Below, one piece after another: positions 34,301-46,065 of a stretch of DNA of 64,000 nt (position 1 is its first letter; each line of letters begins with the position of its first letter). The stretch spans positions 310,001 to 374,000 of the forward strand of contig JAZGUH010000157.1 of assembly GCA_037893225.1 (NCBI GenBank). The letters run 5' to 3'. Made by a program: the position numbers and the translations under genes. This DNA comes from Hippasteria phrygiana. Its lineage: Eukaryota > Echinodermata > Asteroidea > Valvatida > Goniasteridae. The notes below the pieces were generated by a model. It searched no databases, was not told where the DNA came from, and saw nothing but the letters and a program-made list of their open reading frames with translations.

Positions 34301-37018
34301 CAGGTTCTGTATATATCTCCGAGGACAAGAGGAGAAAGGAAATACAAAGAAACATTTCAGTCCTCGCTCGTCAAGTCTTTTGTTGAAATCGGTCCTCGCA
34401 CGTAGAAGTACCTGACCTAAGATTTAGACGTCAGGGAATCTTCAGGTCAGGAACCAGACTACCTATAGCCGCGTGAGGTCCGTGTACGTGTACGTACGTG
34501 TAGGTGTACGTACGTACCCGGACCCGTACGTGTGAGTGCAAAGCGCGCGAGGCCATAGTCTTTGTTCAAGACGTTACTGTCTGATACTTTTCATCAACAG
34601 AGGGCGCAATTTACAGGCTGTCACCGGCGCGGCGGTCGTGCTCGCGATCAAAATCACGGATGTGGATGTACAGTAACGTCTTGGATATTCTGACTTTTGA
34701 GGGCGGGACCAGACTGTGGAAATCGTGGCTAAGCATGCATTATTCATATCACGGTCTGACCGATCCCCCAATATGCAAAATGCGCCTGTGGTCGACGCGC
34801 CGTGTAATATAATACGTTTGAAAAAAACGTGGATGTGTGTACAAAAGCCACTTGTATCAACATGTACACCGTGGATATACATGTACATCAGTACGATACA
34901 TGTCTATACAAAAACGGCCGGAGTTCTTCAAGTTTGAATAACTTGGTTTCTCAGGATCTTTCTTGCTACGAACGTCACAGATAATGACAATTTATCTGCA
35001 GGTGTGCACTTTAATCTGGAATGTTAATTAGCCAATGTGAATAAATAAATAAATAAATGCAGATTAGTCCAATTGTTTAATTACTTGTTTATCAAAGATG
35101 GATTTTTGCCAGTCTTGTTAAATTACATGTACAAACATGTATAACGGTGTGGTGCCTTTTTTTTGCAGCCAGCCATGGCCAGGCCCAGTATTGTAGTGGA
35201 TATTTTAGTCCAGTTTCATGCACAATAAATTAGTTGTTTCCAGAAGGACGGTGTCTGGTCAACTTTTGACTGAAAAACGTTTGTACTTAGGCCTACTTTC
35301 AAGTTGTCTTCAAGGTGGATCTTAAAGTCATCATTGTCTTTATTACTCATATTTCTCCCAATAAAAAAGTTCCTCCAGTAAATATATTACATTCCTACAT
35401 GTGTAGTAATCCATGTATACTAATATTTTTAAAAATGAACGTGAAGAAGAGAAGTACATTGTATAGCAAGCCCAGCAAACCACTCAAATGCAGTTGATTT
35501 ATTTAAAATCAAAGTAGATGGTTAACTTCACTCATTTATTTAAATTCTTGAGGTAAAACAAAATTTTCACTGGATAACATTTATTTCTTTAAAGATTTTA
35601 AATCATTATTGCAAAGTTACATTTATGTTAATATATACTTTACCATTGAAGGTTAGAACTGCCACAGAGTTCAGTGGTTATCAGAAATATAAAATACACC
35701 ATTTGTCACATATCTCTTTTTTCATGTGTTTAAACATTTCCATCCTGAAAAATTAAATTGGCAGATGTACCTCTCATTTAATACTGTAAAAATGGAGAAG
35801 AAAAATTACTACTGCAATATACATGGATACTGTAAGTTTTATTGTAATCATATACTCTATTACATGTGGCATTTTTGAAAATGTATAATACATTTACTTA
35901 TACAAACTGGCTGTCCTCCAGAGATTTACATTCTGAAGTTTGTTTAATTTAAATTGAACACCTTTAGATCTTTACACACCAGTGTTCTAACTCATACAGT
36001 GTACAATACATACATGTAGATTCCACCTAGATACAAATTCGCCCCACAGTCCCCGAACTTCGAAATTCGTTTGAAAGCTGGGAAATCTTTAACCCAAAAC
36101 CGCAAAATTGGTAAGACGTGGTTAAAATGTGTAAAACAAGCTGAAGTAAACACTGGTTGCACGATTCCTTGAAGGTGAGCAAATGTTCTCACACGCGAAA
36201 TGATTATTTTACATGTCGTTCGTCGGCGATCATTGCATTTGACTTTCTTAGGACACACTATAACTGTCAAAGGGAAAACATTTCCACATTAGTTTTTGTA
36301 TAAGATTTTGATTCGATTATAAATTAGTGGACAATAAATAACTAATCCCTTTGAGAATTTGTAAAGAGAAAAATGGAGAGAAGAGAATGGATCAGATGAT
36401 CGAGTCGCTCAGATGACCGAGTGAAAGAAAAGAAAAAAAAGAGAAATTTGTTTGGAGGATCAGATGATCCCAGAAGGTCAGATGATCCCAGAAGGTCGGA
36501 TGACCAGATCCCTGTGTGAAAGATGATAAAAAATAATTGCTTTCCGAAGGAGTTCAGATTACCAAGTTGTAAGAAATGCGACACGTTCGTTATTCGTTAT
36601 TCGTTATTCGTCATGTATTATTATGTCCTTTAGTTTCACATAATTATTAGGAAAGAGGAAAGGATCGGATGACCACATCTTTGTGTGAAAGATGATAGTA
36701 CGAATGTTTGCTTTCCGAAGGGTCAGATGACCAATTTAGAAGTTGTAAGAAATGCGACACATTATTCGTCACCTTGTCTAGCACATGTATTTTTGTGCAT
36801 GCCCAATCTCAACATACATTTTTAGATGGGTGAATATTATCGTAATGGATAAAAAGCCAAACAGTGCTCATATTACAATATTTAGTTTGACAGTCCCACC
36901 TCCTAAAATTCTACTCCCAATATTCCCCTTAATTATTCTAGCGTGCACCAGTAACACCCGTCTCCGGGTGCGTGGGGTAGAGAGGAACAAAATAATAATA
37001 ATAATATTAATAATACAA
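31349..37018. other. Gene-free stretch with small repeats
   Basis: 31349 upward is the presumed 5' UTR and promoter side of the E2 gene. Further repeats are GAGTAC hexamers at 33528-33563, three GTGGGACAACTCGACCGG-like units at 34011-34052, a G-run at 34274-34292, and ACGTGTACGTACGT words at 34480-34530. At 36355-36775 a block with GGTCAGATGA words and TGTAAGAAATGCGACAC is duplicated about 170 bp apart. No coding gene was recognised. Confidence 0.4.
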
Positions 37019-38085
37019 AAAATTAAGGCATTTATATAGCGTTCTTACACAAGTGGTGTCACAACGCTTTACATCGAAAAAAAAACAGAATTAATTAATA
37101 AGGTGGCTATAAAACAAATGACTGGAATAAGTGAGTTTTGAGTGATGTTTTGAATTGAGTAAGAGAACTGGCATGACGAATTTCATAAGGAAGACCGTTC
37201 CAAAGGTTTGGAGCAGCTGCATAAAAACCTTTGGCAGATGCGGATGATCGGGTTTGGGGTTTTGGTATAATCCTGGTATCTAAACTAGAACGAAGTGGAC
37301 GATAAGGCTTATATGGAACGATAAGTTCAGTGAGGTAAGATGTGGCATTGTCACTCATACATTTATAGGTAATGGTTAACAATTTTAAATCAATACGTTG
37401 ATGAATAGGAAGCCAGTGAAGTTGTTGAAGGAGGGGTGAGACATGATCCAATTTTTTTGCCATAAAAATTAATTTTGCTGCCCTGTTTTGGAGACGTTAT
37501 AGTCGTTTTGTGTCTTTAATAGATAATCCTTGAAGGAGAGAGTTTCCGTAGTCAAGACGGGATGTGACAAGTGCACGAACTGCATGGTGACATGTGATTT
37601 CACCAATTAGGCTCCTAACACGTGATAAGTTTCGGAGATGAAAATTAACAGTTTTACAAATTGAGGAAACATGTTGAGACATAGTCATTTCACTATCGAA
37701 CACTATACGAAGATTTTTTATAGTTGAGGATGGTTTGATCACAGTATTTCCAACAGTAAGAGAGATGTCGGATAACATTTTTAAAGTTCTTGGTTTTGCT
37801 GCAACAAACAATTCCGTTTTGTTATTGTTAAGGAGAAGCATATTCTGGCGCATCCAGGTCTTAATCTCAGAGATACAGCTTGTTAAAATGGAAAGAGCAT
37901 GGTCTGTATCACCAGGCTTCCGCGGATCAGCACAAACATACAACTGAATGTCGTCTGCATAAAAATGGAATCTGATACTGGGGTGATGTCTGATAATATC
38001 TGTCAGTGGATGAGTGTAATATGAGAACAGCTGAGGTCCAACACAGGAACCTTGAGGTAGGCCATAACTAAGCACCCTGGGGGAG
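37019..38085 (-). mobile_element. 5'-truncated non-LTR retrotransposon of the CR1/L2 type
   Basis: Only the second half of the reverse transcriptase and the 3' end remain. The 3' tail reads GCTATATAAATGCC followed by an AT-rich (ATT)n tract at about 36990-37030, which is typical of CR1/L2 3' ends. The break at about 38085 lies just before the RT motif LPQGS. A single point of 5' truncation is normal for target-primed insertion. Confidence 0.85.
37107..38075 (-). pseudogene. CR1/L2-type reverse transcriptase, C-terminal half
   Basis: The first block (38075-37497) reads LPQGSCVGPQLFSYY, then FHFYADDIQLYV with the catalytic YADD, then NKTELFVAA and SRLDYGNSLLQGL. After a frame break at about 37480-37497 the second block (37463-37107) reads HVSPLLQQLHWLPIHQRID, PYRPLRSS, and a terminal LKTHLFQ, the standard C-terminal signature of this clade. 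The N-terminal RT and endonuclease are absent, so it is not functional. Confidence 0.85.
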
Positions 38086-39314
38086 TCATTGCTCTTCCAT
38101 AGGGCGAGTGAGGAAGCTGGATGTTACAGTGGGGGGACGCTCACAAAGTATGTTTTCTTAATAATACTATTATTTTCTCCGTTTACGAAATTTATAGTGG
38201 GGGTGACTAGGGAAGGGCGCGACGATCATGGGGGCATACGCCCCAACGCCCCCCCCCCCCCCCCCCGGCTACTCCGCTGCACAAAACATACCAGCATACA
38301 ACATACTGCATGTATACAGAAAAGAGCCGTAGAAAGTCTGATTACAAAATCCAAAATGATTTCAGTTTTCAATTCTTAATTTTGAAAGCTAAAAAGAGAA
38401 AATTGAGATCTGATAATTTGATTTTCAATTTTGAAATTTCAATTCTCACTTTAAAGATGAATAAAGGCTGGTTTTCCACTTTTTTTCTCTCTCTCTCTAG
38501 TATTGAAAAAGGTTCATTGATTGGCCGCTACATACACGGACTAAACACAAATTACAATTAATTTTGTTACACAAGTACGAATAAATTATAATAAATTCAT
38601 TTTATAAGGAAAATGACGTCCCTTTAATCGGCCATTTGAGCACTAATTAGTGGGCCGAATTAGCCTTTTCAAAAATTAAGTGTGCCCAGAGATATATTCT
38701 CTCAGATTTTCCAAGAAAATTGGGGAAAATTAGAAAAAATTGAGGTAACATTTTAGGGAAATTTACTGCCTTTTCAGAAAATCGAATATTTTCTTAAACC
38801 AATTAATAAATGAATACCTCATTTTAAACAGTTATCTTATGAACAATGGAAGAGTGAAAAAGTTTCTTTTTCTACTAAAATGTGGTAACTGGTCTCTGTT
38901 GGAAAAATGTAACCTAAAAGACTGAGTTTTGTAGAAGATACAGAAAAGTGTTTCCATAATCTGTTGATTTAATGCAGCTCCCTTTGCTTGCCCTTCCACT
39001 TAGTTTGTGCGCATGTGCATACGGGAAACGAGCTTTTTTCCTTGGTGGGACAAGATGGCTGCGTTTAGGTCTCAAAGAGATACTTAATAAACCTCGGATA
39101 TCTTCGTCAAGATATTTGTATGTTTTTTTGCACTTTTTGTGTTAAAAAACGATTGAAAAATAGTTAAACTTCAAGTTTATTGAGATTTCCTGTGAATAAA
39201 ATTGATATTATTGCTAAAATTCTATACAGAACCGACGACTTTATGTTGCTTTCAGACCATTAATTAAGTTGGAAAAACGTCGCAATTTAAGTGCTGATTT
39301 TTTCGCTATGTTCC
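38086..39314. other. Non-coding with long C-run
   Basis: 38200-38280 holds GGGGGCATACGCCCC, a C-run of about 18, and GGCTACTCCGCTG, which resembles the end of an old DNA transposon. The rest is AT-rich without recognised features. Confidence 0.35.
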
Positions 39315-39415
39315 GAGAGAGACTGAGATTGCGGGTAACACCATGTAAAATAAATATATTCTAGGAAGAAGTGTGGTTCTGAAAAGAAGGGTTACCCGCA
39401 ATCTCAGTATCTCTC
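39315..39415 (-). mobile_element. Penelope-like 3' fragment with inverted end
   Basis: 39315-39388 matches the tail of the element at 379-450 (GCGGGTAACACCATGT, AAGTGTGGTTCTGAAAAGAA). It is closed by GTTACCCGCAATCTCAGT, an inverted copy of its own other end. The two 18-bp ends are perfect inverted repeats about 50 bp apart. Confidence 0.7.
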
Positions 39416-39865
39416 ATATCGCACCCACCATACAAAGCTTCAAATCGTATCTATCGCTATGTTCTCCAGTTTTCCCAATTATGTGGAATATTTGATAGGT
39501 TAAACTGATCCATCAAGAATTGTATTCAGTAAATTTCAGTTGGTGATAATTATATTTCGTTGGGATTTAATTGGGTTTTGTAATGACATGTTACGGTCTA
39601 CATAATCTGTCAACGCAGTTAATGCCAAAAAAATAGTCGGTCTCTGGTCAGACCAAAGTTCCGGAATTGATGCGGGGATACGTTCTTTTTGGGCTTTTTT
39701 TAAGCTTGGATTGCACAGACAAGGTGGGTACTATTTTGCTTTTTTGTGTCCTCATATGCCTTGGTGTCCTCCATCATTTGCCTTGGTGTCCTCCATCATT
39801 TGCCTTGGTGCCCTCCACATCTGCTTGGTGCCCCTTATTTGCCTACATGTAGGTGCCCTCCTTGT
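39416..39865. other. Non-coding with 21-bp tandem repeat
   Basis: 39756-39830 contains three units of CCTTGGTGTCCTCCATCATT type, degrading at the right. Nothing else was seen. Confidence 0.6.
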
Positions 39866-40480
39866 TTATTTATTTATTTTGTATTTGCAGTTCTATTTAA
39901 ACAGGGTAGCCTCATCAGTTATAAAACTGCTATCATTAAGGGCCCTGTGAGATAATACAAAATAATAATACAATATATTAAACAAAGAACATATAAAATA
40001 TAAAGAACATATAAAAATATAATAAACGTATACAATATAAAACATTAATTTAAGAATCCTGATTAATTAACTAAACACGCAAATATAGGTCAAACTTTAA
40101 GGGCGAAATAAATAATTAAAAGAACATGAATCATTAGATTAAAATTATAATAAAATAAAGCTATTGAATTAATTTAAGAAATGAACAAATGATAAAACAA
40201 ACAGCACAAAAATGTATCAGTAAAAAAATTTGCTAATAAGCAATACAACGAAAATCACAAGTGCAACTAGGTCTACATTGAAATATATATATTGAAACAC
40301 AAACAACATAGATTATATTAGAGACGTATTAAAACAGGTGCAAATACAATTTAAACAAAGAGCAATATGGTAGGTAGAGTACAACTGTCATAAAAAGTTT
40401 ACCAAACACATACTTATTACTATTATTTAACAACAATAGACACAGAATTAAAATCAGAATAAAATTACAACAGTTTAAAA

Positions 40481-42226
40481 TTAAACCATAAGATTTTTAA
40501 ATTTTAATAAAGACTTAGCCTGTCTCTGCTCAGTGTTTAATAGGTTCCATCCCAGGGTCCCAAGATGTTGGAAAGTGCGCTTGGTAGCATTAGTCTTTGG
40601 AATGGTAGACATGCATAATGAGCCGTTGAATTGTTGGCGGGTACCAATTGAATGACACGGCGTTTTAAAGCGCTCATTAAGGTACTTTGGATTGATATTA
40701 TTTACACATTTGAACACCTCGATCATTCTGTGTCGATGCCAACGGATCGGTAATGTTGTCCAAGAAAGCGTTTCATGTATGTCAGCAATGTGTGTTCTGG
40801 GATGGGCATTTAGGAGTGTTCTGGCAAGACGATTATGCAGTTTGATAAGCCTATCAGATTGGGTAGTTGCACAGTTTGACCAAACAACGTCACAATAATC
40901 AAATAAAGGCAAGACCATGGCACTACTACTGAGCATCTTGAACGTGGAGCTGGGCAGACAAGGTTTGGCAGAGCGTCTAAGGAACCCAATTTTCTTAGAA
41001 ATCTTCTTAGCTGTATAGTCAATGTGGTCATTCCATGATAAATGTTCGTCCAGCATTATCCCTAAATACTTGTACACTTTAACGCGTTCAATAGCCATTC
41101 CATTTAAGGAAATTTGGACTTCATTAAATACGGAAAGTCGAGGACGTGTTCCAAAAATCATGAACTTTGTTTTATTGACATTCAGTGTTAGTTTGTGGTC
41201 CATTAACCATTTCGTCACCTGCTGAAGACCAATATCCATATCCCTGTTAATTTGTTCGGGTGACTTTCCGCTGAACATTAATATCGTGTCATCGGCATAC
41301 ATATTTATTTTGCACCCAGGAAGTGAGACACCGATCGGAAGACTATTTATAAATATGATAAAAAGTAGAGGCCCAAGAATAGATCCCTGGGGGACTCCAA
41401 CCCTTAGATTGGCAAAATCGGACGGGGCACCAGCTACTTGTGTGGACTGTTTTCTTCCACATAGGTAAGATTCAAACCATTTGAATTCAAGGCCATTGAC
41501 ACCGGTGCTCTGAATTTTAGACAACAGTATTTTGTGATCAACGGTGTCGAATGCCTTTTTTAAATCTAAGAAGATGGCGCCAGTTACATTTCCAGCGTCC
41601 ATCTTACTCAAAATATGATCAGTAACATCAAGAACTGTAGTTTGAGTTGAGTGGCGTGGTCTGAAACCCGATTGATGTTCTGTAAAGAAGTCCTTCCTAG
41701 AAAGAAAAGTATAAAGCTGGTCATGTACAGCTCTTTCCAAGATTTTGGATACAAGTGGGAGGACTGAAATAGGTCTATAGTTGGTAATTTCATCTCGATC
41801 ACCACCTTTAAATATTTGTGTAACTCTCGACATCTTCCATCTTTGTGGAATACTTCCTGAAGATAATGATTTATTTATTATGTACGTGAGCGAGTTACAT
41901 ATGGCTGGACAGGCAGTTTTTAGTAACTTGCTTGATATACCGTCAATTCCTGTTGCAACTGACGGGTCCATCTGCCTTATTTGTTTTTCTACAAAGAGAG
42001 GTGTTATGTGCGAGAATTTGAAGGTATCGGCGCACTCATTATGACAAGCATAATTATGCTCTTTTACAGTTGGTGGATCATCTGGGAAAGCTTCTGCAAG
42101 ATCAGCGCCTATGTCGGCAAAAAAGGAATTGAAATCGTTAGCTAAGGTTTGTTTATTAGTTCCTGAGCTTGATGGTAGGGTAGGATAACTTTTCATAGAA
42201 CTGGCTTCCTTTGCCAGGGACCACAT
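40481..42226 (-). CDS. Reverse transcriptase of non-LTR retrotransposon (long intact frame)
   Basis: 581 codons are uninterrupted. Numbered from the ATG of MWSLAKE, the ordered RT motifs are RVTQIFKGGDRDEITNYRP (134-152), GFRPRHST (187-194), FLDLKKAFDTVDH (219-231), GVPQGSILGPLLF (277-289) and the catalytic YADD (310-313). KYLGIMLD and a long C-terminal region follow, ending at FKNLMV. The catalytic residues are intact, but the protein is severed from its endonuclease by a frameshift, so independent mobility is unlikely. It would copy element RNA at nicked DNA. The exact clade (CR1, Crack, Daphne or other) needs a phylogeny. Confidence 0.88.
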   Translation of the reverse strand: MWSLAKEASSMKSYPTLPSSSGTNKQTLANDFNSFFADIGADLAEAFPDDPPTVKEHNYACHNECADTFKFSHITPLFVEKQIRQMDPSVATGIDGISSKLLKTACPAICNSLTYIINKSLSSGSIPQRWKMSRVTQIFKGGDRDEITNYRPISVLPLVSKILERAVHDQLYTFLSRKDFFTEHQSGFRPRHSTQTTVLDVTDHILSKMDAGNVTGAIFLDLKKAFDTVDHKILLSKIQSTGVNGLEFKWFESYLCGRKQSTQVAGAPSDFANLRVGVPQGSILGPLLFIIFINSLPIGVSLPGCKINMYADDTILMFSGKSPEQINRDMDIGLQQVTKWLMDHKLTLNVNKTKFMIFGTRPRLSVFNEVQISLNGMAIERVKVYKYLGIMLDEHLSWNDHIDYTAKKISKKIGFLRRSAKPCLPSSTFKMLSSSAMVLPLFDYCDVVWSNCATTQSDRLIKLHNRLARTLLNAHPRTHIADIHETLSWTTLPIRWHRHRMIEVFKCVNNINPKYLNERFKTPCHSIGTRQQFNGSLCMSTIPKTNATKRTFQHLGTLGWNLLNTEQRQAKSLLKFKNLMV

Positions 42227-43433
42227 TTTCCTTGAATTATTCTTGTTGTTAGAGATCTCTTTTTCATAATAACTCTTTTTAGGTACTTGCCCAAGTTATT
42301 GGCTTCGTTACGTAGTTGCTTAGCAACAAGCCAATCATCATTTCTACCCGTCTTATGAGCTTTAGATCGCATGTGATCACGTTTACGTCCAAGTTCAAGC
42401 ATTTCTTTAGTCACCCAAGGTGCCATGTGATTTCTTCTTTGGCGAAATTCCCGGAATGGCACATGGCTGTTACAAACACCATTAAAGATTAATTCCCATG
42501 TATGCCAAGCCTCATCGATATCATCTTTTTCTTGCACTTTATGCCAAGGCATTTCAAACATCTCTTCTAAGAACAAGCCGTCATCAAAGTGTTTATAATT
42601 TCGCATTTGTATGACCCTGGGAGGAACTTTAACCTGAACATTGGTTTTCCTGTTGAACAAGACCATCGAGTGATCACTAATAGACCAAGAGGAAAAACAT
42701 TGGTGAAATTAATGGTTTCGGGATGGGAAGATAAAACAAGGTCAATACATGTACTAGAGGTAGAAGTGACTCTGGTTGGGTAGTCAACAAGTTGTGTAAT
42801 TTGGAATTCACAACATAAGTCATCTATTTTAGAACATTCTGCACTATCAAACATATTCAGATGAAAATCACCTACAATTATTAATTCACGACGGCTGTAA
42901 TCTAATTGATTAATCATATTCTTAACATTTAATAAATGCTCGGTTCTTTTGTTTGGCAGGTAGACAACTCCTATAACAATGGGGTTACATAATTTTAGAT
43001 TAATTTCAATCCAACAGGATTCAGAGTCGCTGCTAATTTCATTCATGATGCGGTAAGGGATATTATTTGAAATATAACATGCTACACCACCATGATTGTC
43101 TGGGCCTTTGCGGTCACTACGAACCAAAGTGTAACCTTCAATATTAACTTCAGTATCATCAATGTTGTCATGTAGCCAAGTTTCACTGAGGGTAAGCAAA
43201 TGGATTGAGTATTCTGCCAAAAGGAGCCGCAAATGCTCGATCTTTGGTAAAAGGCTTTGCACATTTAAATTTGCAATTTTTAGGCCTCTCAACTTTTTGA
43301 AATTATCGAGCATGTTTTTACATCCAGTATTGCTTTCCCTGTCCTGAGTGGATGGGCTGTGGCTGGTAACAGTACAAGTAACAGGTACCCTAAATGCTTT
43401 CCTATCTTCACATTTTCCATACAGCCAAGGCAA
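42193..43433 (-). pseudogene. Non-LTR endonuclease domain with frameshift
   Basis: KIANLNVQSLLPKIEHLR, LLTLSETWL, HGGVACYI, IVGDFHLN and STCIDLVLSS are the ordered motifs of the exonuclease/endonuclease/phosphatase fold, which nicks target DNA to prime reverse transcription. A one-base shift near 42660 moves the conserved SDH motif (SISDHSMVLF) into the frame of 42666-42193, which continues through a basic linker region (KRDHMRSK). A second shift near 42230 precedes the RT. Confidence 0.85.
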
Positions 43434-43716
43434 CTTTTATGACCTGGACTTTGCCTCCAAAAGCCCTGCTACACATTCAGAACAACAGAACCTGTTTTTA
43501 AACAGACATAAATAGAACAGACTGCCAATGTTCCAAGCCAGCTTTTAGACATTGCTTTATTTTTTTGTAAATGTGAGTATGCTGCACAATGTCGCTTCCC
43601 AGGTTGTATCATAAAATTGGGTGTGATCCCTGGCTACACGGCATTCTGGGTTTATGACTTCTGACTAGCGCCCACCCGAACAAAGATACTGACAATTTGG
43701 GAGACCGCCAACATAG

Positions 43717-43789
43717 GGCAAGATAGCTCAGTTGGTAGAGCGCCGGTACGGTAACCCGGAGGTCGCAGGTTCGAATCCCGCTCGTGCCA
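43717..43789 (+). tRNA. tRNA-like sequence, array unit 1
   Basis: The 73-nt cloverleaf has acceptor GGCAAGA/TCGTGCC with one mismatch, D arm GCTC/GAGC, anticodon arm CCGG/CCGG with loop ACGGTAA, and a perfect T arm. By position the anticodon is GGT (Thr). C at position 33 and a T-C mismatch at the base of the loop argue against normal decoding. The A and B boxes are perfect. No T-run terminator follows closely. Confidence 0.45.
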
Positions 43790-44029
43790 GTTTCTTTGTT
43801 CACATTGAAAATGTATTCAAATTTACCTAGTCAGTTTCCCTTGTGGATTGTGTGACGTATTATAAATTAAAAAGTCGTATCCTCATTGAGTGATCTCCAC
43901 AATGTCGCTTCCCAGGTTGTATCGTAAAATTGGGTGTGATCCCTGGCTACACGGCATTCTGGGTTTATGACTTCTGACTAGCGCCCACCCGAACAAAGAT
44001 ACTGACAATTTGGGAGACCGCCAACATAG

Positions 44030-44102
44030 GGCAAGATAGCTCAGTTGGTAGAGCGCCGGTACGGTAACCCGGAGGTCGCAGGTTCGAATCCCGCTCGTGC
44101 CA
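44030..44102 (+). tRNA. tRNA-like sequence, array unit 2
   Basis: Identical to unit 1 over the cloverleaf. The same reservations apply about base 33 and the anticodon stem. Confidence 0.45.
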
Positions 44103-44342
44103 GTTTCTTTGTTCACATTGAAAATGTATTCAAATTTACCTAGTCAGTTTCCCTTGTGGATTGTGTGACGTATTATAAATTAAAAAGTCGTATCCTCATT
44201 GAGTGATCTCCACAATGTCGCTTCCCAGGTTGTATCGTAAAATTGGGTGTGATCCCTGGCTACACGGCATTCTGGGTTTATGACTTCTGACTAGCGCCCA
44301 CCCGAACAAAGATACTGACAATTTGGGAGACCGCCAACATAG

Positions 44343-44415
44343 GGCAAAATAGCTCAGTTGGTAGAGCGCCGGTACGGTAACCCGGAGGTCGCAGGTTCGA
44401 ATCCCGCTCGTGCCA
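44343..44415 (+). tRNA. tRNA-like sequence, array unit 3
   Basis: It differs from units 1 and 2 by G to A in the acceptor stem (GGCAAAA), which removes a second acceptor pair. It is the most decayed of the three. Confidence 0.4.
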
Positions 44416-44438
44416 GTTTCTTTGTTCACATTGAAAAT

Positions 44439-45619
44439 GCTGCATTTATGTTTAGACCATAAAAAGCAATGTGGTTTTTAATTGCTAGCTGGGACCAGAG
44501 GCCATTTTTCGGCAATAGAGGGCGCTGTTGTAGCTACCGTGGAAAACTTTGAAAAACAAATCGACGCGCTTGATCAAAATCGACGCGCGCGCTGACCCTA
44601 GACGGAAACTATATTGGGCCTAATACGTACATGTACGGTATATTGCGTATGTATGTCATTGTGCACGTACATATCCGTTGTGCGAGAGCACTGCAGTATA
44701 TGTACGATCAATAAATTGTCCCCCCCCCCCACCCCAAAGCCACGCCCTTGGATCGGCGGTAACTTTTCCAATGTTCAAGTTGAGAGTGAACTTTAGCTTT
44801 TATTCGAGTGAAAAATAAAGATCGGCCCTGTATGCATGTGCTTACGTACAGGAGAATAGTGTCGCGGGAGTAGTCCCACAAGTGTGACAGTGGCAAGATC
44901 GATAATTGGCCATACATACAACCACGAGAAAAGCCTGTGCACCAGCTGGGTTTAGAGTCCCACTTTGTGACTAAATCAACGTGACGAGGCAAAAGCGAGC
45001 CAAACTGATGTGTATCCTTGCATCTGAACTAATTGCAATACACAGATGCCACCTGTGATTGGATGTGTGGACAAAAATATGTTCTTATTCCTCAAGGATA
45101 GGCCTACATGACAGCAAGTATCCGGGCCACACTCATGGGGCTACCCCAGGGATGGGTTTGGTCATCTCTGAAATTGGGGGTGGGGCCGCGAGGGGGGAGG
45201 GGTGGGGCAAATAATTGATGCAAATAATACATTGCTTGCCTTTGCTTTGGACCTGATGCTGCACATAATTATATGAAGACTCGGTCAGCTAATCTCAGCA
45301 TAATTTGTGATCCACATTCCACATTGCAAGGAACGTTGTGAAAGTTGTGAGTATGGTAAATCAACATTAAATTACATTCAGAAATATTTCATGGGGTGAC
45401 TTCATTGTTGGATCCAACCTTGTTCCCAATGTGAAGAATGTTGTTATGTTAAGTACACACATGCAGGTACGGTGTATATATTGTACACTACATGTATTCC
45501 ACAACTTAATAACTAAACACCGGTCAAATTAATAGAAATTTAAAAGGCAAACTTTGTGCATTCAGATTTTAAAAACTGGGATTCACTAATTTTAAAGAAT
45601 GTAAGGTTATTTGAAAGAA
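44439..45619. other. Intergenic, no gene seen
   Basis: It contains a C-run near 44720 and a G-rich tract at 45170-45210. No coding gene was recognised. Confidence 0.4.
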
Positions 45620-45623
45620 ACGA

Positions 45624-45658
<35 letters not shown>

Positions 45659-46065
45659 GCGGCGGCAGCGACGACGCATTTATATAGCGCCAAATCCATC
45701 GAGATGCTCCATGGCGCATAGTGCACAAAATACACAGAAAATTACACTTAAATTTATATTAAATTACATAACATCATAAAAATCAGTTTTATATAATTAC
45801 AATTATAAGAGATGGGCAAACGCCTCTCTAAACAGAACAGTTTTCAATTTAATTTTAAAAACCTCAAGATTTTCATTTTCTCTAATATTCCGATCCAATT
45901 TATTCCACAATTTTGGAGCCACAGCAGAAAACGCTCGGTCACCAAACGTGTACAACCTTGTTCTTTTATACTGTAACCTAGTTTGATCAGTTGACGAGCG
46001 TGTGTTCCTGCTTGAGGTAGAACTCAAAGTATGAAGTCATAACGTACACATCACGAATCATATTG
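45620..46065 (-). mobile_element. CR1/L2-type retrotransposon 3' end with (GTC)n tail
   Basis: The frame 46027-45803 reads FGDRAFSAVAPKLWNKL and VFKIKLKTVLF, the last block of a CR1/L2 reverse transcriptase. Downstream come GGCGCTATATAAATGCGTCG and a (GTC)n microsatellite (minus strand) as the 3' terminus. It is strongly 5' truncated. Confidence 0.85.

Larger units (their letters stand above)
39866..43450 (-). mobile_element. Near-complete APE-type non-LTR retrotransposon (CR1/Jockey superfamily)
   Basis: On the minus strand an apurinic-type endonuclease (to 43433) is followed by a full reverse transcriptase and C-terminal region ending at 40481. An AT-rich 3' region then ends in AAATAAATAAATAAA at about 39866. 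All the main domains are present, but two frameshifts separate them. It is the best-preserved retroelement here. The 5' limit is uncertain, because the 313-bp tandem array starts at 43585. Confidence 0.85.
43585..44438 (+). repeat. 313-bp tandem array with a tRNA-like sequence in each unit, 2.7 copies
   Basis: CACAATGTCGCTTCCCAGG recurs at 43585, 43898 and 44211, exactly 313 bp apart. The units are nearly identical, so the array is recent. Each unit comprises a leader with ACCCGAACAAAGATACTGAC, a 73-nt tRNA-like sequence, and a trailer (TTTCTTTGTTCACATTGAAA) running on to a CCTCATTGAGTGATC segment. Related single copies are at 5430-5590 and 50617-50890. Confidence 0.95.

Noticed and set aside
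43717..43789. Calling a functional tRNA-Thr gene
   Set aside because: C33, the mismatched base of the anticodon stem, an acceptor mismatch and the lack of a nearby T-run make a working tRNA doubtful. It is kept as a tRNA-like sequence only.
43609..44429. Repeated 64-77 codon minus-strand frames over the 313-bp array
   Set aside because: They are the reverse strand of the tRNA-like repeat. The phrase GIRTCDLRVTVPALYQLSYL is a well-known artefact of translating tRNA-derived sequence.
43585..44438. CRISPR-like regular repetition
   Set aside because: The 313-bp period, near-identical spacers and eukaryotic context rule it out. It is a tandem array of a tRNA-like unit.
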